In this document: positions 1 through 5,260 of the stretch, one piece after another
Layout of the letters: each line of letters begins with the position of its first letter
How positions within the stretch are numbered: the stretch's first letter is position 1
Assembly (NCBI GenBank): GCA_024224995.1
Contig: JAAENB010000301.1
Location: 1-5,267, forward strand
From: a bacterium
GTDB taxonomy: Bacteria > Spirochaetota > UBA4802 > UBA5550
Length of the DNA: 5,267 bases
Direction of reading: 5' to 3'
The notes under the pieces: generated by a model
Databases searched by the model: none
Told to the model about the DNA's origin: nothing
Seen by the model: the letters and a program-made list of their open reading frames with translations, nothing else
Translations under genes and position numbers: made by a program

Positions 1-141
1 ATCGAAGTACAACCGGGGTTTCTCTAAATAATTTTGTTGACGAAAATAATGAAAAATAAGATTTTTGGGGTAGCGGTTTAAGTGTTTTTCGGGGTGGGGA
101 ATATAAATGGCCCTCACTGGGGAATATGATGGCCCTCGACA
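1..141. mobile_element. Terminal segment of a probable IS21-family insertion sequence (partial)
   Basis: Read on the minus strand, the element would begin 5'-TGTCGAGGGCC at position 141 and run leftward out of the window. Three things support this. Homology to the phospholipase D-like gene stops exactly here. The terminus starts with TGT, as IS21-family ends do. Two imperfect tandem copies of a 20-21 bp motif lie against the end, the layout typical of IS21-family transposase-binding repeats. The transposase (IstA) and helper ATPase (IstB) genes would be outside the window. All three plus-strand frames entering from the left stop by position 59, which suits a gene ending just inside the right end of the element, but I cannot recognise an IstB tail. 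The far end and the target duplication are not visible. The family assignment rests on end architecture alone. Confidence 0.6.
95..137. repeat. Subterminal tandem repeats of the IS end
   Basis: Two copies, 95-115 and 118-137, share TGGGGAATAT followed by ATGGCCCTC. They differ by one substitution and one single-base gap, and their period is 23 bp. In IS21-family elements such repeated motifs near each end are bound by the transposase. Here the outer copy lies 4 bp from the inferred terminus. A weaker TGGGG-containing stretch near 65-80 could be a third degenerate copy, but I would not insist on it. Confidence 0.6.
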
Positions 142-802
142 TATACGCAGTCGCGATTGTTTTTTCTTCCGTAACCAGGATATTTTCATTGTTATACGCT
201 GCCGCGCTCCTGGTCCAGTTATAGCTTCCCGTAATAACCAGCTTTTCATCAATTATGGTGAATTTGTGGTGCATATGGTGGGAGGTCCGGTCTATTCGGA
301 CCTCAATACCCGCGTCCGAAAGTCGGTCTATGTCCGAGCCGGTGTCGAAGCGTTTATCGTCGTCTGTGATGAGTTTTACGTGAACTCCTTTTTTGCGGCA
401 TTCGATGATGCGGTTTGCTATGCGGTCGTCGCTGATGGTAAATACGCAGATGTTTATTTCTTTCCGGGCCTTGCTTAATTCATCCTGTATCGCCTCAAGG
501 CAGTCATTGCCGGGACTAAAGTATACTCTGCTTTTCCCTATAGGGGAATTCTGTTTTTGGGGTTTCTCAATGAGGAGTTTGTTGGCCGTTTCCAGCCATT
601 CCAGTACCGCTTTATTCTCATACCCGGAAATATTATTCCGGGCAATATCGAATATGGAACTTCTTAAGAAGTCGAGCTGCCGCTTGCCCGGATTCTCCTC
701 TCGAAGGATCTGAGCCAGAGCTCTTTTTTCCGGCCTGCTAAAGATCCGGTCTTCAAAAGTCTTCTCAAAAGACTCAATTAATTGTTGTGTAAGTTTATCC
801 AT
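142..802 (-). pseudogene. Phospholipase D-like (single HKD motif) nuclease/hydrolase, 3' end disrupted by IS
   Basis: Translation from the ATG at 802-800 gives 220 intact residues of a single-HKD phospholipase D-superfamily protein, the type that includes the Nuc endonuclease and Zucchini/mitochondrial cardiolipin hydrolase. The catalytic motif is H178-x-K180-x4-D185 (HHKFTIID), followed by ITGSYNWT (190-197) and a conserved ENILV (206-210). The PLD fold starts around residue 92 (RVYFSP) and includes INICVFTISD (116-125) and GVHVKLITDD (139-148). Residues 1-90 form an unrecognised, probably helical N-terminal region. Members normally dimerise so that two HKD motifs build one active site and act on phosphodiesters; whether the substrate is nucleic acid or lipid cannot be told. 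The usual final helix after the AY at 219-220 is missing because the IS begins there. The frame then runs open through at least 47 IS-encoded codons to the window edge. No good Shine-Dalgarno precedes the ATG, but an in-frame TAA at 829-827 leaves no better upstream start. Confidence 0.8.
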
Positions 803-860
803 GTTTGTAGCTGAATTTAACGGAGTTTATCTGCATAGCTTAATTTTGTTGATCTGCATC

Positions 861-946
861 GCCGGGAAGTAGTATCTCTCCGGATTGCTGCGGAACTCGC
901 TTTGCTCAAACAGTCCTCACAACCCGAAGAGATACTACTGCCCGGC
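861..946 (-). repeat. Long inverted repeat (27-bp arms, 32-nt loop) downstream of nrdJ
   Basis: Arms 861-887 and 920-946 pair at 24 of 27 positions as DNA and enclose a 32-nt loop (888-919). In a minus-strand transcript two of the three mismatches become G-U wobbles, giving 26 of 27 pairs. In a plus-strand transcript none are rescued. This favours a structure made in RNA read in the same direction as nrdJ. No T-run follows on the minus strand, so it is not a standard intrinsic terminator. It could be a 3' mRNA-stabilising hairpin, a processed small RNA, or a repetitive extragenic palindrome. The self-contained palindromic form makes a dispersed repeat likely, but only a genome search could show other copies. 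Confidence 0.8.
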
Positions 947-1004
947 TGAATAGAATTTTTCTTCCTTACAGTACTTTGTAGTTGAATGGCTTTCTATAAT
1001 ATAG

Positions 1005-1029
1005 TTTTTCTTCTTCTCTTCTTCTTTTT
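1005..1029. repeat. Perfect 25-nt polypyrimidine mirror repeat
   Basis: An uninterrupted pyrimidine run (plus strand) reads identically in both directions about T1017: five T, then C-TT-C-TT-C, a central T, and the mirror image. Polypurine/polypyrimidine mirror repeats of this kind can form intramolecular triplex (H-DNA) under negative supercoiling. In an nrdJ read-through transcript this stretch would be an all-purine A/G tract. It lies about 40 bp beyond the nrdJ stop. No function is evident. Confidence 0.8.
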
Positions 1030-1031
1030 AC

Positions 1032-1059
1032 CGATCACTGATAACCTATCACCGATCAC
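1032..1059. repeat. Short heptanucleotide tandem repeat, four units
   Basis: Four consecutive 7-mers on the plus strand are CGATCAC, TGATAAC, CTATCAC and CGATCAC, that is GTGATNG-like on the minus strand. The first and last units are identical, and the array begins only 7 bp beyond the nrdJ stop codon. The inner part can also fold as TGATA-ACC-TATCA. Degenerate heptamer arrays are a recurrent kind of intergenic short tandem repeat in some bacterial lineages. No role is apparent here. Confidence 0.65.
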
Positions 1060-1066
1060 CTTCTTC

Positions 1067-3403
1067 CTACCCGCAGCGGGAAAAGCCGCAGGAGCGGCAG
1101 GTGGAGCAGCCGGACTGGAATTCTAAGGGACCGTGGCAGTCGGGGCAAACCCCAACCATTACGGTGTCGCTTCCTTTGCCGTTTGTTTCTCCAATGGTTT
1201 GTGCCGGTTCCGATGTTTCGTCCGGAATGGTGCTTCCGGTGTGGCGTTCAAGTGCCTTGGCAATGGCATCGGCGCAGGAGTAGACCCGGCCGCCTTTTTC
1301 CCATGCCTGGTTTGGACAACGGACACCTTTTATTTGTTTAATAATCTGGTCCCGGTCAATACCGCTTCGGAGGGCAAGGGTAATGAGCCTGCTTACCGCT
1401 TCTGTCTGGCTGGCAGCGCAGCCGCCGCTTTTTCCCATGGTTGCGAAAACTTCAAACAATCCTTCTTCATCTTCGTTGATGGTTACATACAGAGAGCCGC
1501 ATCCGGTTAACATCTTCCGGGTGGCTCCCCAGGTTACCTCGTGACGATGACGGGGGACAATGGGTAACAGTTCTGTGGGGCCGGTTATTGTTTCCATAGC
1601 CGCATCCGGTTTTTCTTCGGTCTTTTTGCCTGGTACTTCAAGCACCTGGCCCTCTCGCGAACCATCCCGGTATACGGTTACTCCTTTACAGTTGAGATTG
1701 TAGGCTCGCTGATAAACTTCTTTTATGTCGTCCTTTGTGGCACTATTGTCGAAATTAACGGTTTTGGATACGGCATTGTCCACATATTCCTGGAACGCGG
1801 CCTGAATATTGATGTGCCATTCAGGGGAAATATCGTGAGCAGTGACAAATATCTTTTTTGACTCTTCCGGTATATCGTCGATGTGAGCGGCAGAACCCTG
1901 TTCCGCTACCTGCTGCATTACCGCGTCACTGTAAAAGTCCTTTTCTTTGGCGATTTGTTCAAAAAGAGGGTTGGACTCTACAAGAATGTTGTTGTCCATA
2001 ACATTTCTCTGGTATGCCAGGGCAAATATCGGTTCTATTCCGCTTGATGAATTTGCTATGATGCTGATAGTTCCCGTAGGAGCAATCGTTGTTGTTGTGG
2101 CGTTCCTGATTGGCTCCTCTTTGGTCTCCGCGTAATCGGACCGGTCAAAATTCGGGAAGGCTCCGCGGAGACGGGCAAGCTCTTTTGAGGCTTTTTTTGA
2201 CTCTTCCTGTACTGTTCCCATTATTTGTTTGGCAGTTTTTATCGCTTCATCCGAATTATAAGGGATGCCAAGCCGGATGAGCAGATCGGCAAAGCCCATT
2301 ACGCCAAGGCCGATTTTCCTGTTTGCCTTTGTCTGCTCTTCTATTTCCGGAAGAGGGTATTTATTCAGGTCTATGACATTGTCCAGAAAATGGACTGCGT
2401 CCCTGGTTATTTCCCGTAACTGGTCATAATCAACCTGGTATTTTTTATCTTTTTGAATTAGAATTTTATTCAGGTTAATCGATCCCAGGTTGCATGATTC
2501 ATACGGAAGAAGAGGCTGCTCTCCGCAGGGATTGGTGCTTTCAATAAGACCGACCTTTTTTAATGGATTCTTATCGTTTATTCGATCAATAAAAACTATA
2601 CCAGGTTCTCCATTGCTCCAGGCCCGCTCTACAATGAGGTCGAAAACCTCACGCGCGTTTTGTTTTTTTACGGTCTCGCCGGAATTGGGATTTTTTAGAG
2701 AGTATTCCTCATCATTTTCCAGCGCTTTCATAAACTCATCTGTAAGAGCTACGGATATATTAAAATTAGTAAGAGATTCGTTCTTTTCTTTCGCTATAAT
2801 AAAATCAATAATGTCGGGATGGCTGATGTCGAGTATGGCCATGTTCGCTCCCCGCCGGGTTCCTCCCTGCTTTACCGTCTCTGTTGCCGTGTTAAAGATG
2901 TTCATAAAGGATATGGGGCCGCTGGATACGCCTGCTGTTGCCTGAACAATATCGTTTTTAGGACGAAGCCGTGAAAAGGAGAACCCGGTACCGCCGCCGC
3001 TTTTATGAATGAGTGCCATCTGCTTTATGGCATCAAATATCCTTGACATGGAATCTTCCACTGGAAGTACAAAACAGGCGGAAAGCTGCCCCAGGGACCT
3101 GCCCGCGTTCATGAGAGTAGGGCTGTTGGGAATAAATTTAAGCTCCGCCATGAGCTCGTAAAATTTATTCGCGGTTTTGTCGAGTTCATCTTTATTTTTG
3201 CCGTATAAAGAATCTCCGGAAGCGACAACTTTCGCGACCCGCTGGAACATACCGGAAGGCTTTTCAATAACCTCCCCATTTTTATCTTTGGCAAGATATC
3301 GTTTTTCCAATACTATACGGGAATTTTCAGTTAATTCCGGTTCTATCTTCGATGCAATTTGTATCTCTTTCCAGTCTATTATTTTCGTATTTTTTGCGTT
3401 CAC
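1067..3403 (-). CDS. nrdJ: Adenosylcobalamin-dependent ribonucleoside-diphosphate reductase (class II RNR)
   Basis: This enzyme reduces ribonucleotides to deoxyribonucleotides in the cytoplasm, using 5'-deoxyadenosylcobalamin to generate the active-site thiyl radical without oxygen. The 778-residue protein has the usual family length. The radical motif NPCGE lies at 291-295 (thiyl C293, N291, E295). The internal redox pair is C110 (SACFVLP) and C304 (YESCNLGS). KSGGGTGFSFSRLRP (134-148) and the APTGT loop (441-445) are also typical. No N-terminal ATP-cone is seen. Residues about 615-715 match the TSCPD domain common in NrdJ. The tail is cysteine-rich: C753, C756, C766 and C769 look like a zinc ribbon, and C772-x4-C777 would be the shuttle pair re-reducing the active site. 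The start is GTG at 3403-3401, chosen for the AAGGGG site 7 nt upstream and the family-typical N-terminus. It lies 17 bp after carA and is probably cotranscribed. It appears intact. Confidence 0.97.
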   Translation of the reverse strand: MNAKNTKIIDWKEIQIASKIEPELTENSRIVLEKRYLAKDKNGEVIEKPSGMFQRVAKVVASGDSLYGKNKDELDKTANKFYELMAELKFIPNSPTLMNAGRSLGQLSACFVLPVEDSMSRIFDAIKQMALIHKSGGGTGFSFSRLRPKNDIVQATAGVSSGPISFMNIFNTATETVKQGGTRRGANMAILDISHPDIIDFIIAKEKNESLTNFNISVALTDEFMKALENDEEYSLKNPNSGETVKKQNAREVFDLIVERAWSNGEPGIVFIDRINDKNPLKKVGLIESTNPCGEQPLLPYESCNLGSINLNKILIQKDKKYQVDYDQLREITRDAVHFLDNVIDLNKYPLPEIEEQTKANRKIGLGVMGFADLLIRLGIPYNSDEAIKTAKQIMGTVQEESKKASKELARLRGAFPNFDRSDYAETKEEPIRNATTTTIAPTGTISIIANSSSGIEPIFALAYQRNVMDNNILVESNPLFEQIAKEKDFYSDAVMQQVAEQGSAAHIDDIPEESKKIFVTAHDISPEWHINIQAAFQEYVDNAVSKTVNFDNSATKDDIKEVYQRAYNLNCKGVTVYRDGSREGQVLEVPGKKTEEKPDAAMETITGPTELLPIVPRHRHEVTWGATRKMLTGCGSLYVTINEDEEGLFEVFATMGKSGGCAASQTEAVSRLITLALRSGIDRDQIIKQIKGVRCPNQAWEKGGRVYSCADAIAKALERHTGSTIPDETSEPAQTIGETNGKGSDTVMVGVCPDCHGPLEFQSGCSTCRSCGFSRCG

Positions 3404-3416
3404 TGTATTTCCCCTT
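3404..3416 (-). promoter_or_regulatory. Ribosome binding site setting the GTG start of nrdJ
   Basis: On the minus strand AAGGGG (3416-3411) is followed by a 7-nt spacer and GTG. The Shine-Dalgarno lies inside the 17-bp carA-nrdJ gap, just after the carA TAA. This supports both the non-ATG start and cotranscription with carA. Confidence 0.8.
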
Positions 3417-3420
3417 ATAA

Positions 3421-4506
3421 TTATCGGTTTGTTGCCATTTTATAGAATTTATCGAAAAGGTATTGAGAGTCTTCCGGTCCGGGATTGGCTTCCGGGTGGT
3501 GCTGTACCGACATGATGGGCAGCTTTGTATGCTTGATCCCTTCTACCGTTTTATCGTTCAGATTAATACAGGTGATCTCAATGTCGGGAATTTTCTTTAA
3601 TGATTCATAATCAACAGCAAAACCGTGATTTTGAGAGGTGATCTCAACCTGTCCTGTTTCCATGTCCTTTACGGGCTGGTTCGCTCCCCGGTGCCCAAAT
3701 TTCAGTTTATAGGTTTTACCCCCAAGACCAAGCGCCATTATCTGGTGGCCGAGACAAATCCCAAAAGCAGGTATCTCTTCTTTTACAATATCCTTTACCA
3801 GATCCTTCCCATAAGCAACCGCGTCAGGATCGCCCGGCCCATTGGAAAGGAATACCGCTTTCGCTCCGTCACTAATGGCCTGCTTCAGCGGTGTCTGCCC
3901 CGGGTAAACTGTTACTGAAAATCCCGATTTGTCCAGAAGCCTGAGAATATTGGTTTTTACTCCAAAATCGAAAACCGCTATTGGGGGTTTTGATGAAGCA
4001 TTGTCGCCAAAAGTATATTTATCTTTACATGCCACTTCAGTCGCAAGGTCCAGTCCTTCCATACCGGGATGGCCCTGGAGCGTATCAATAGCATTTTTTT
4101 TGTCGAAAAAGATCCCGGAGCGCATTGCCCCTTTGTCCCGTATGTGGCGGGTAAGTCTTCTTGTGTCGATCCCTTCTATTGCGGGAATCTTCGCTTGAAT
4201 AAGATAATCGCCAAGAGAGCCCGTAGCACGGAAATTCGAGTAGTGCTTACTATATTCTTTAACGACAAATCCCGCAACCTGAACCCGGTCAGATTCCACA
4301 TCCTCTCCATTTACACCATAATTTCCAATCATAGGGTAGGTCATTGCTACAATCTGCCCGCTATAGGATGGGTCTGTTAGTATTTCCTGGTATCCGCTCA
4401 TGGAGGTGTTAAATACAGCCTCTCCAATTGCTTCGGATTCATACCCAAAGCTTGTCCCTTCAAATTCTGTTCCGTCTTCAAGAACCAGGTAGCATTTTTT
4501 TGCCAT
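3421..4506 (-). CDS. carA: Carbamoyl-phosphate synthase small (glutaminase) subunit
   Basis: CarA hydrolyses glutamine and channels ammonia to the large subunit CarB, which makes carbamoyl phosphate for pyrimidine and arginine synthesis. The 361-residue product has normal length. The N-terminal half is the CarA-specific domain (YLVLEDGTEFEGTSFG at 6-21, FNTSMSGYQEILTDPSY at 32-48, EGIDTRRLTRHIR at 111-123). The C-terminal half is a class I glutamine amidotransferase with SNGPGDP (221-227), nucleophile C251 in GICLGHQ, and H337 and E339 in QHHPEA. The ATG at 4506-4504 is preferred because GAGG precedes it by 8 nt and homology starts there. The 29-codon upstream extension, to 4593, runs through an A/T-rich leader and a hairpin and looks non-coding. 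No carB lies next to it on the downstream side; the next gene is nrdJ. carB may be elsewhere in the genome. Confidence 0.97.
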   Translation of the reverse strand: MAKKCYLVLEDGTEFEGTSFGYESEAIGEAVFNTSMSGYQEILTDPSYSGQIVAMTYPMIGNYGVNGEDVESDRVQVAGFVVKEYSKHYSNFRATGSLGDYLIQAKIPAIEGIDTRRLTRHIRDKGAMRSGIFFDKKNAIDTLQGHPGMEGLDLATEVACKDKYTFGDNASSKPPIAVFDFGVKTNILRLLDKSGFSVTVYPGQTPLKQAISDGAKAVFLSNGPGDPDAVAYGKDLVKDIVKEEIPAFGICLGHQIMALGLGGKTYKLKFGHRGANQPVKDMETGQVEITSQNHGFAVDYESLKKIPDIEITCINLNDKTVEGIKHTKLPIMSVQHHPEANPGPEDSQYLFDKFYKMATNR

Positions 4507-4518
4507 TTTGGTAACCTC
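4507..4518 (-). promoter_or_regulatory. Ribosome binding site setting the carA start
   Basis: GAGG at 4518-4515 (minus strand) lies 8 nt before the ATG at 4506. It decides for this start over the longer in-frame extension, whose upstream start near 4593 lies within the leader hairpin and lacks a comparable site. Confidence 0.75.
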
Positions 4519-4564
4519 GTAATTATTTGCGTAAAATGTTTGTTTTATTTTGTATATATTGTAT

Positions 4565-4599
4565 AAAAAGCCTGGAGAGCAAGTAGCGCGCACCAGGCT
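4565..4599 (-). terminator. Terminator-like hairpin in the carA leader (possible attenuator)
   Basis: On the minus strand AGCCTGG (4599-4593) pairs with CCAGGCT (4575-4569) around a 17-nt loop, and a run of five T ends at 4565. It lies about 60 nt before carA. A minus-strand transcript starting upstream would meet it before carA, so it could attenuate carA-nrdJ or end a transcript from further right. The stem is only 7 bp and the loop is large, so strength is uncertain. I see no clear antiterminator, leader peptide or PyrR-type site. Confidence 0.45.
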
Positions 4600-4620
4600 G
4601 TATTTTCTGATTTAGAATAA

Positions 4621-4649
4621 AAGAGATAATTGAGGCCAATTGTTGTCAA
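4621..4649 (-). promoter_or_regulatory. Candidate carA-nrdJ promoter
   Basis: A perfect -35 hexamer TTGACA lies at 4649-4644 (minus strand). At 17-bp spacing the -10 position reads TCTCTT (4626-4621), a weak 3/6 match to TATAAT. If used, transcription would start near 4614 and pass through the hairpin at 4599-4569. A second option is the A/T-rich stretch around 4550-4565, which has TATA-like hexamers but a poor -35. Which is real cannot be settled from sequence. Confidence 0.3.
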
Positions 4650-4678
4650 TATAATTAATACAAATCAAGGAGTTTTTT
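4650..4678 (+). promoter_or_regulatory. -10 hexamer and strong Shine-Dalgarno before the 42-bp repeat region
   Basis: A perfect TATAAT lies at 4650-4655, directly abutting the minus-strand TTGACA at 4644-4649. AAGGAG follows at 4667-4672, 6 nt before the ATG at 4679. The Shine-Dalgarno and spacing are excellent. The -35 side is poor: TTGAGG at 4630-4635 gives only a 14-bp spacer. Together these suggest a real translation start, probably divergent from carA, although the reading frame it opens is puzzling. Confidence 0.4.
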
Positions 4679-4954
4679 ATGCAGCTGCTTAAAAATCGGG
4701 GTAAACCGTTTTGGTCTCAGAGGACATTTCGGCTCCGCTCAGTGACCTACCGGCTCCTCCGGCGGCGGAATCCGGTCCGGTCTCAGAGGAATGGGCTCCT
4801 TCGGCGACGGAACCCGGTCCGGTCTCAGAGGAACAGGCTCCTCCGGCGGCGGAATCCGGTCCGGTCTCAGAGGAACCGACTCCTCCGGCGGCGGAACCCG
4901 TACCGGTGTCAGAGGAACCGTCTCTTTCGGCGACGGAACCCGTTCCGGTGTTAG
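4679..4954 (+). CDS. Arg-rich 14-residue-repeat ORF with the best start signals (uncertain)
   Basis: This 91-residue frame begins at the ATG after the strong AAGGAG. It reads MQLLKNRGKPFWSQ and then 14-residue repeats of the type RNRLLRRRNPVRSQ. It stops in the fifth full repeat unit, where a C-to-T change turns CAG into TAG (4952-4954). The product would be extremely basic and low in complexity, unlike any family I recognise. Possible readings are a genuine small basic protein, a short leader whose body lies in the frame starting at 4711 and has been separated by a one-base frameshift between about 4703 and 4713, or no protein at all. No signal peptide or membrane segment is visible. Confidence 0.25.
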   Translation: MQLLKNRGKPFWSQRTFRLRSVTYRLLRRRNPVRSQRNGLLRRRNPVRSQRNRLLRRRNPVRSQRNRLLRRRNPYRCQRNRLFRRRNPFRC

Positions 4955-5118
4955 AGGAACGGGCTCTTTCTGCGGCGGAACCCGTACCGGTGTCAGAGGA
5001 ACCGTCTCTTTCTGCGGCGGAACCCGTTCCGGTGTCAGAGGAACCGTCTTCTTCGGCGACGGAACCCGGTCCGGTCTCAGAGGAACGCTTCCCGCCGACA
5101 GGGCAAATTTTGTCGTAG
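4711..5118 (+). CDS. Pro/Glu/Ala-rich 14-residue-repeat ORF, possible frameshifted body of the 4679 gene
   Basis: This frame spans the whole array. After a 22-residue first block it gives seven 14-residue units of the pattern PVSEE-xxxx-A-x-EP-x, then the tail ERFPPTGQILS and TAG at 5116-5118. The composition (Pro, Glu, Ala, Ser, Val) resembles flexible linker or surface-repeat segments and is the most protein-like of the open frames. The 24-nt irregularity in the first unit also keeps this frame. Against it, the only start is a TTG at 4711 with no ribosome site, an in-frame TAA stands at 4702-4704, and substitutions among units do not concentrate at third codon positions. A one-base frameshift would join it to the well-initiated ATG at 4679. 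No function can be assigned. Confidence 0.3.
   Translation: MVSEDISAPLSDLPAPPAAESGPVSEEWAPSATEPGPVSEEQAPPAAESGPVSEEPTPPAAEPVPVSEEPSLSATEPVPVLEERALSAAEPVPVSEEPSLSAAEPVPVSEEPSSSATEPGPVSEERFPPTGQILS
4713..5085. repeat. 42-bp minisatellite array (about 8.5 units)
   Basis: The core GGT(C/G)T(C/T)AGAGGA occurs at 4713, 4779, 4821, 4863, 4905, 4947, 4989, 5031 and 5073. From 4779 onward the period is exactly 42 bp. The first interval is 66 bp, one unit plus 24 bp. A unit is about 62% G+C, far above the A/T-rich spacer before it. Units differ by several substitutions but no indels after the first. The TCCTCCGGCGGCGGA-type segment in several units is nearly self-complementary. Whether the array evolves as coding or non-coding DNA is unresolved. 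Confidence 0.95.
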
Positions 5119-5141
5119 AGCAACCAATTTTGTCAAGGATC
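5091..5141. repeat. 51-bp direct repeat, copy 1
   Basis: This copy starts CCCGCCGACAGGGCAAATTT, directly after the 42-bp array, and matches 5210-5260 at 44 of 51 positions with no gaps. The offset of 119 bp is not a multiple of 3, so the copies do not share a reading frame. The boundary with the minisatellite is abrupt, which suggests the array was built against, or inserted beside, a pre-existing repeat. Confidence 0.85.
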
Positions 5142-5209
5142 GGCAACACTTTAGGAGAGTTTTACGACTAAATGATGTTGTGAATTAGAGCTGAATGCCC
5201 ACTTTTTAC

Positions 5210-5260
5210 CCCGCCGACAGGGCAAATTTTATCGCAGATCAACCAATTCAGTCGAGGACC
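5210..5260. repeat. 51-bp direct repeat, copy 2
   Basis: This is the second copy of the sequence at 5091-5141, with seven substitutions. It is preceded by GCCCACTTTTTACC, which copy 1 lacks, and it ends 7 bp before the window edge. Further copies could follow outside. The intervening 5142-5209 holds no convincing gene. The repeat could belong to a dispersed element or a mobile-element end, but nothing identifies it. Confidence 0.85.

Noticed and set aside
107..713. Plus-strand ORFs opposite the PLD gene
   Set aside because: They are antisense to a frame with a clear HKD motif and family-typical sequence, and the first begins within the IS end.
861..946. Intrinsic terminator for nrdJ
   Set aside because: The stem is strong, but no T-run follows in the nrdJ direction and the 32-nt loop is large.
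3404..3420. Cobalamin riboswitch controlling nrdJ
   Set aside because: The gap between carA and nrdJ is only 17 bp, far too short. I also saw no B12-box-like sequence in the spacer before carA.
1101..4380. Plus-strand ORFs opposite nrdJ and carA
   Set aside because: All lie antisense to strongly conserved enzymes and show no recognisable domains or ribosome sites.
4549..4564. NrdR-box-like sequence (TGTATATATTGTAT) upstream of the carA-nrdJ unit
   Set aside because: From memory of the 16-bp consensus only about 11 positions match, one arm is poor, and no second box lies at the usual short spacing. The A/T-rich context makes chance likely.
4507..4593. Longer carA start (29 extra N-terminal residues)
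   Set aside because: The extension crosses the leader hairpin and A/T-rich spacer, has no family similarity, and the ATG at 4506 has its own GAGG site.
4713..5085. CRISPR array
   Set aside because: Repeats are contiguous 42-bp units with no unique spacers between them and no cas genes nearby.
4689..5149. Minus-strand proteins across the 42-bp array
   Set aside because: Two minus frames are open only because the unit is a multiple of 3. They start at TTG or GTG without ribosome sites, and the second 51-bp copy carries stops in the matching reading.
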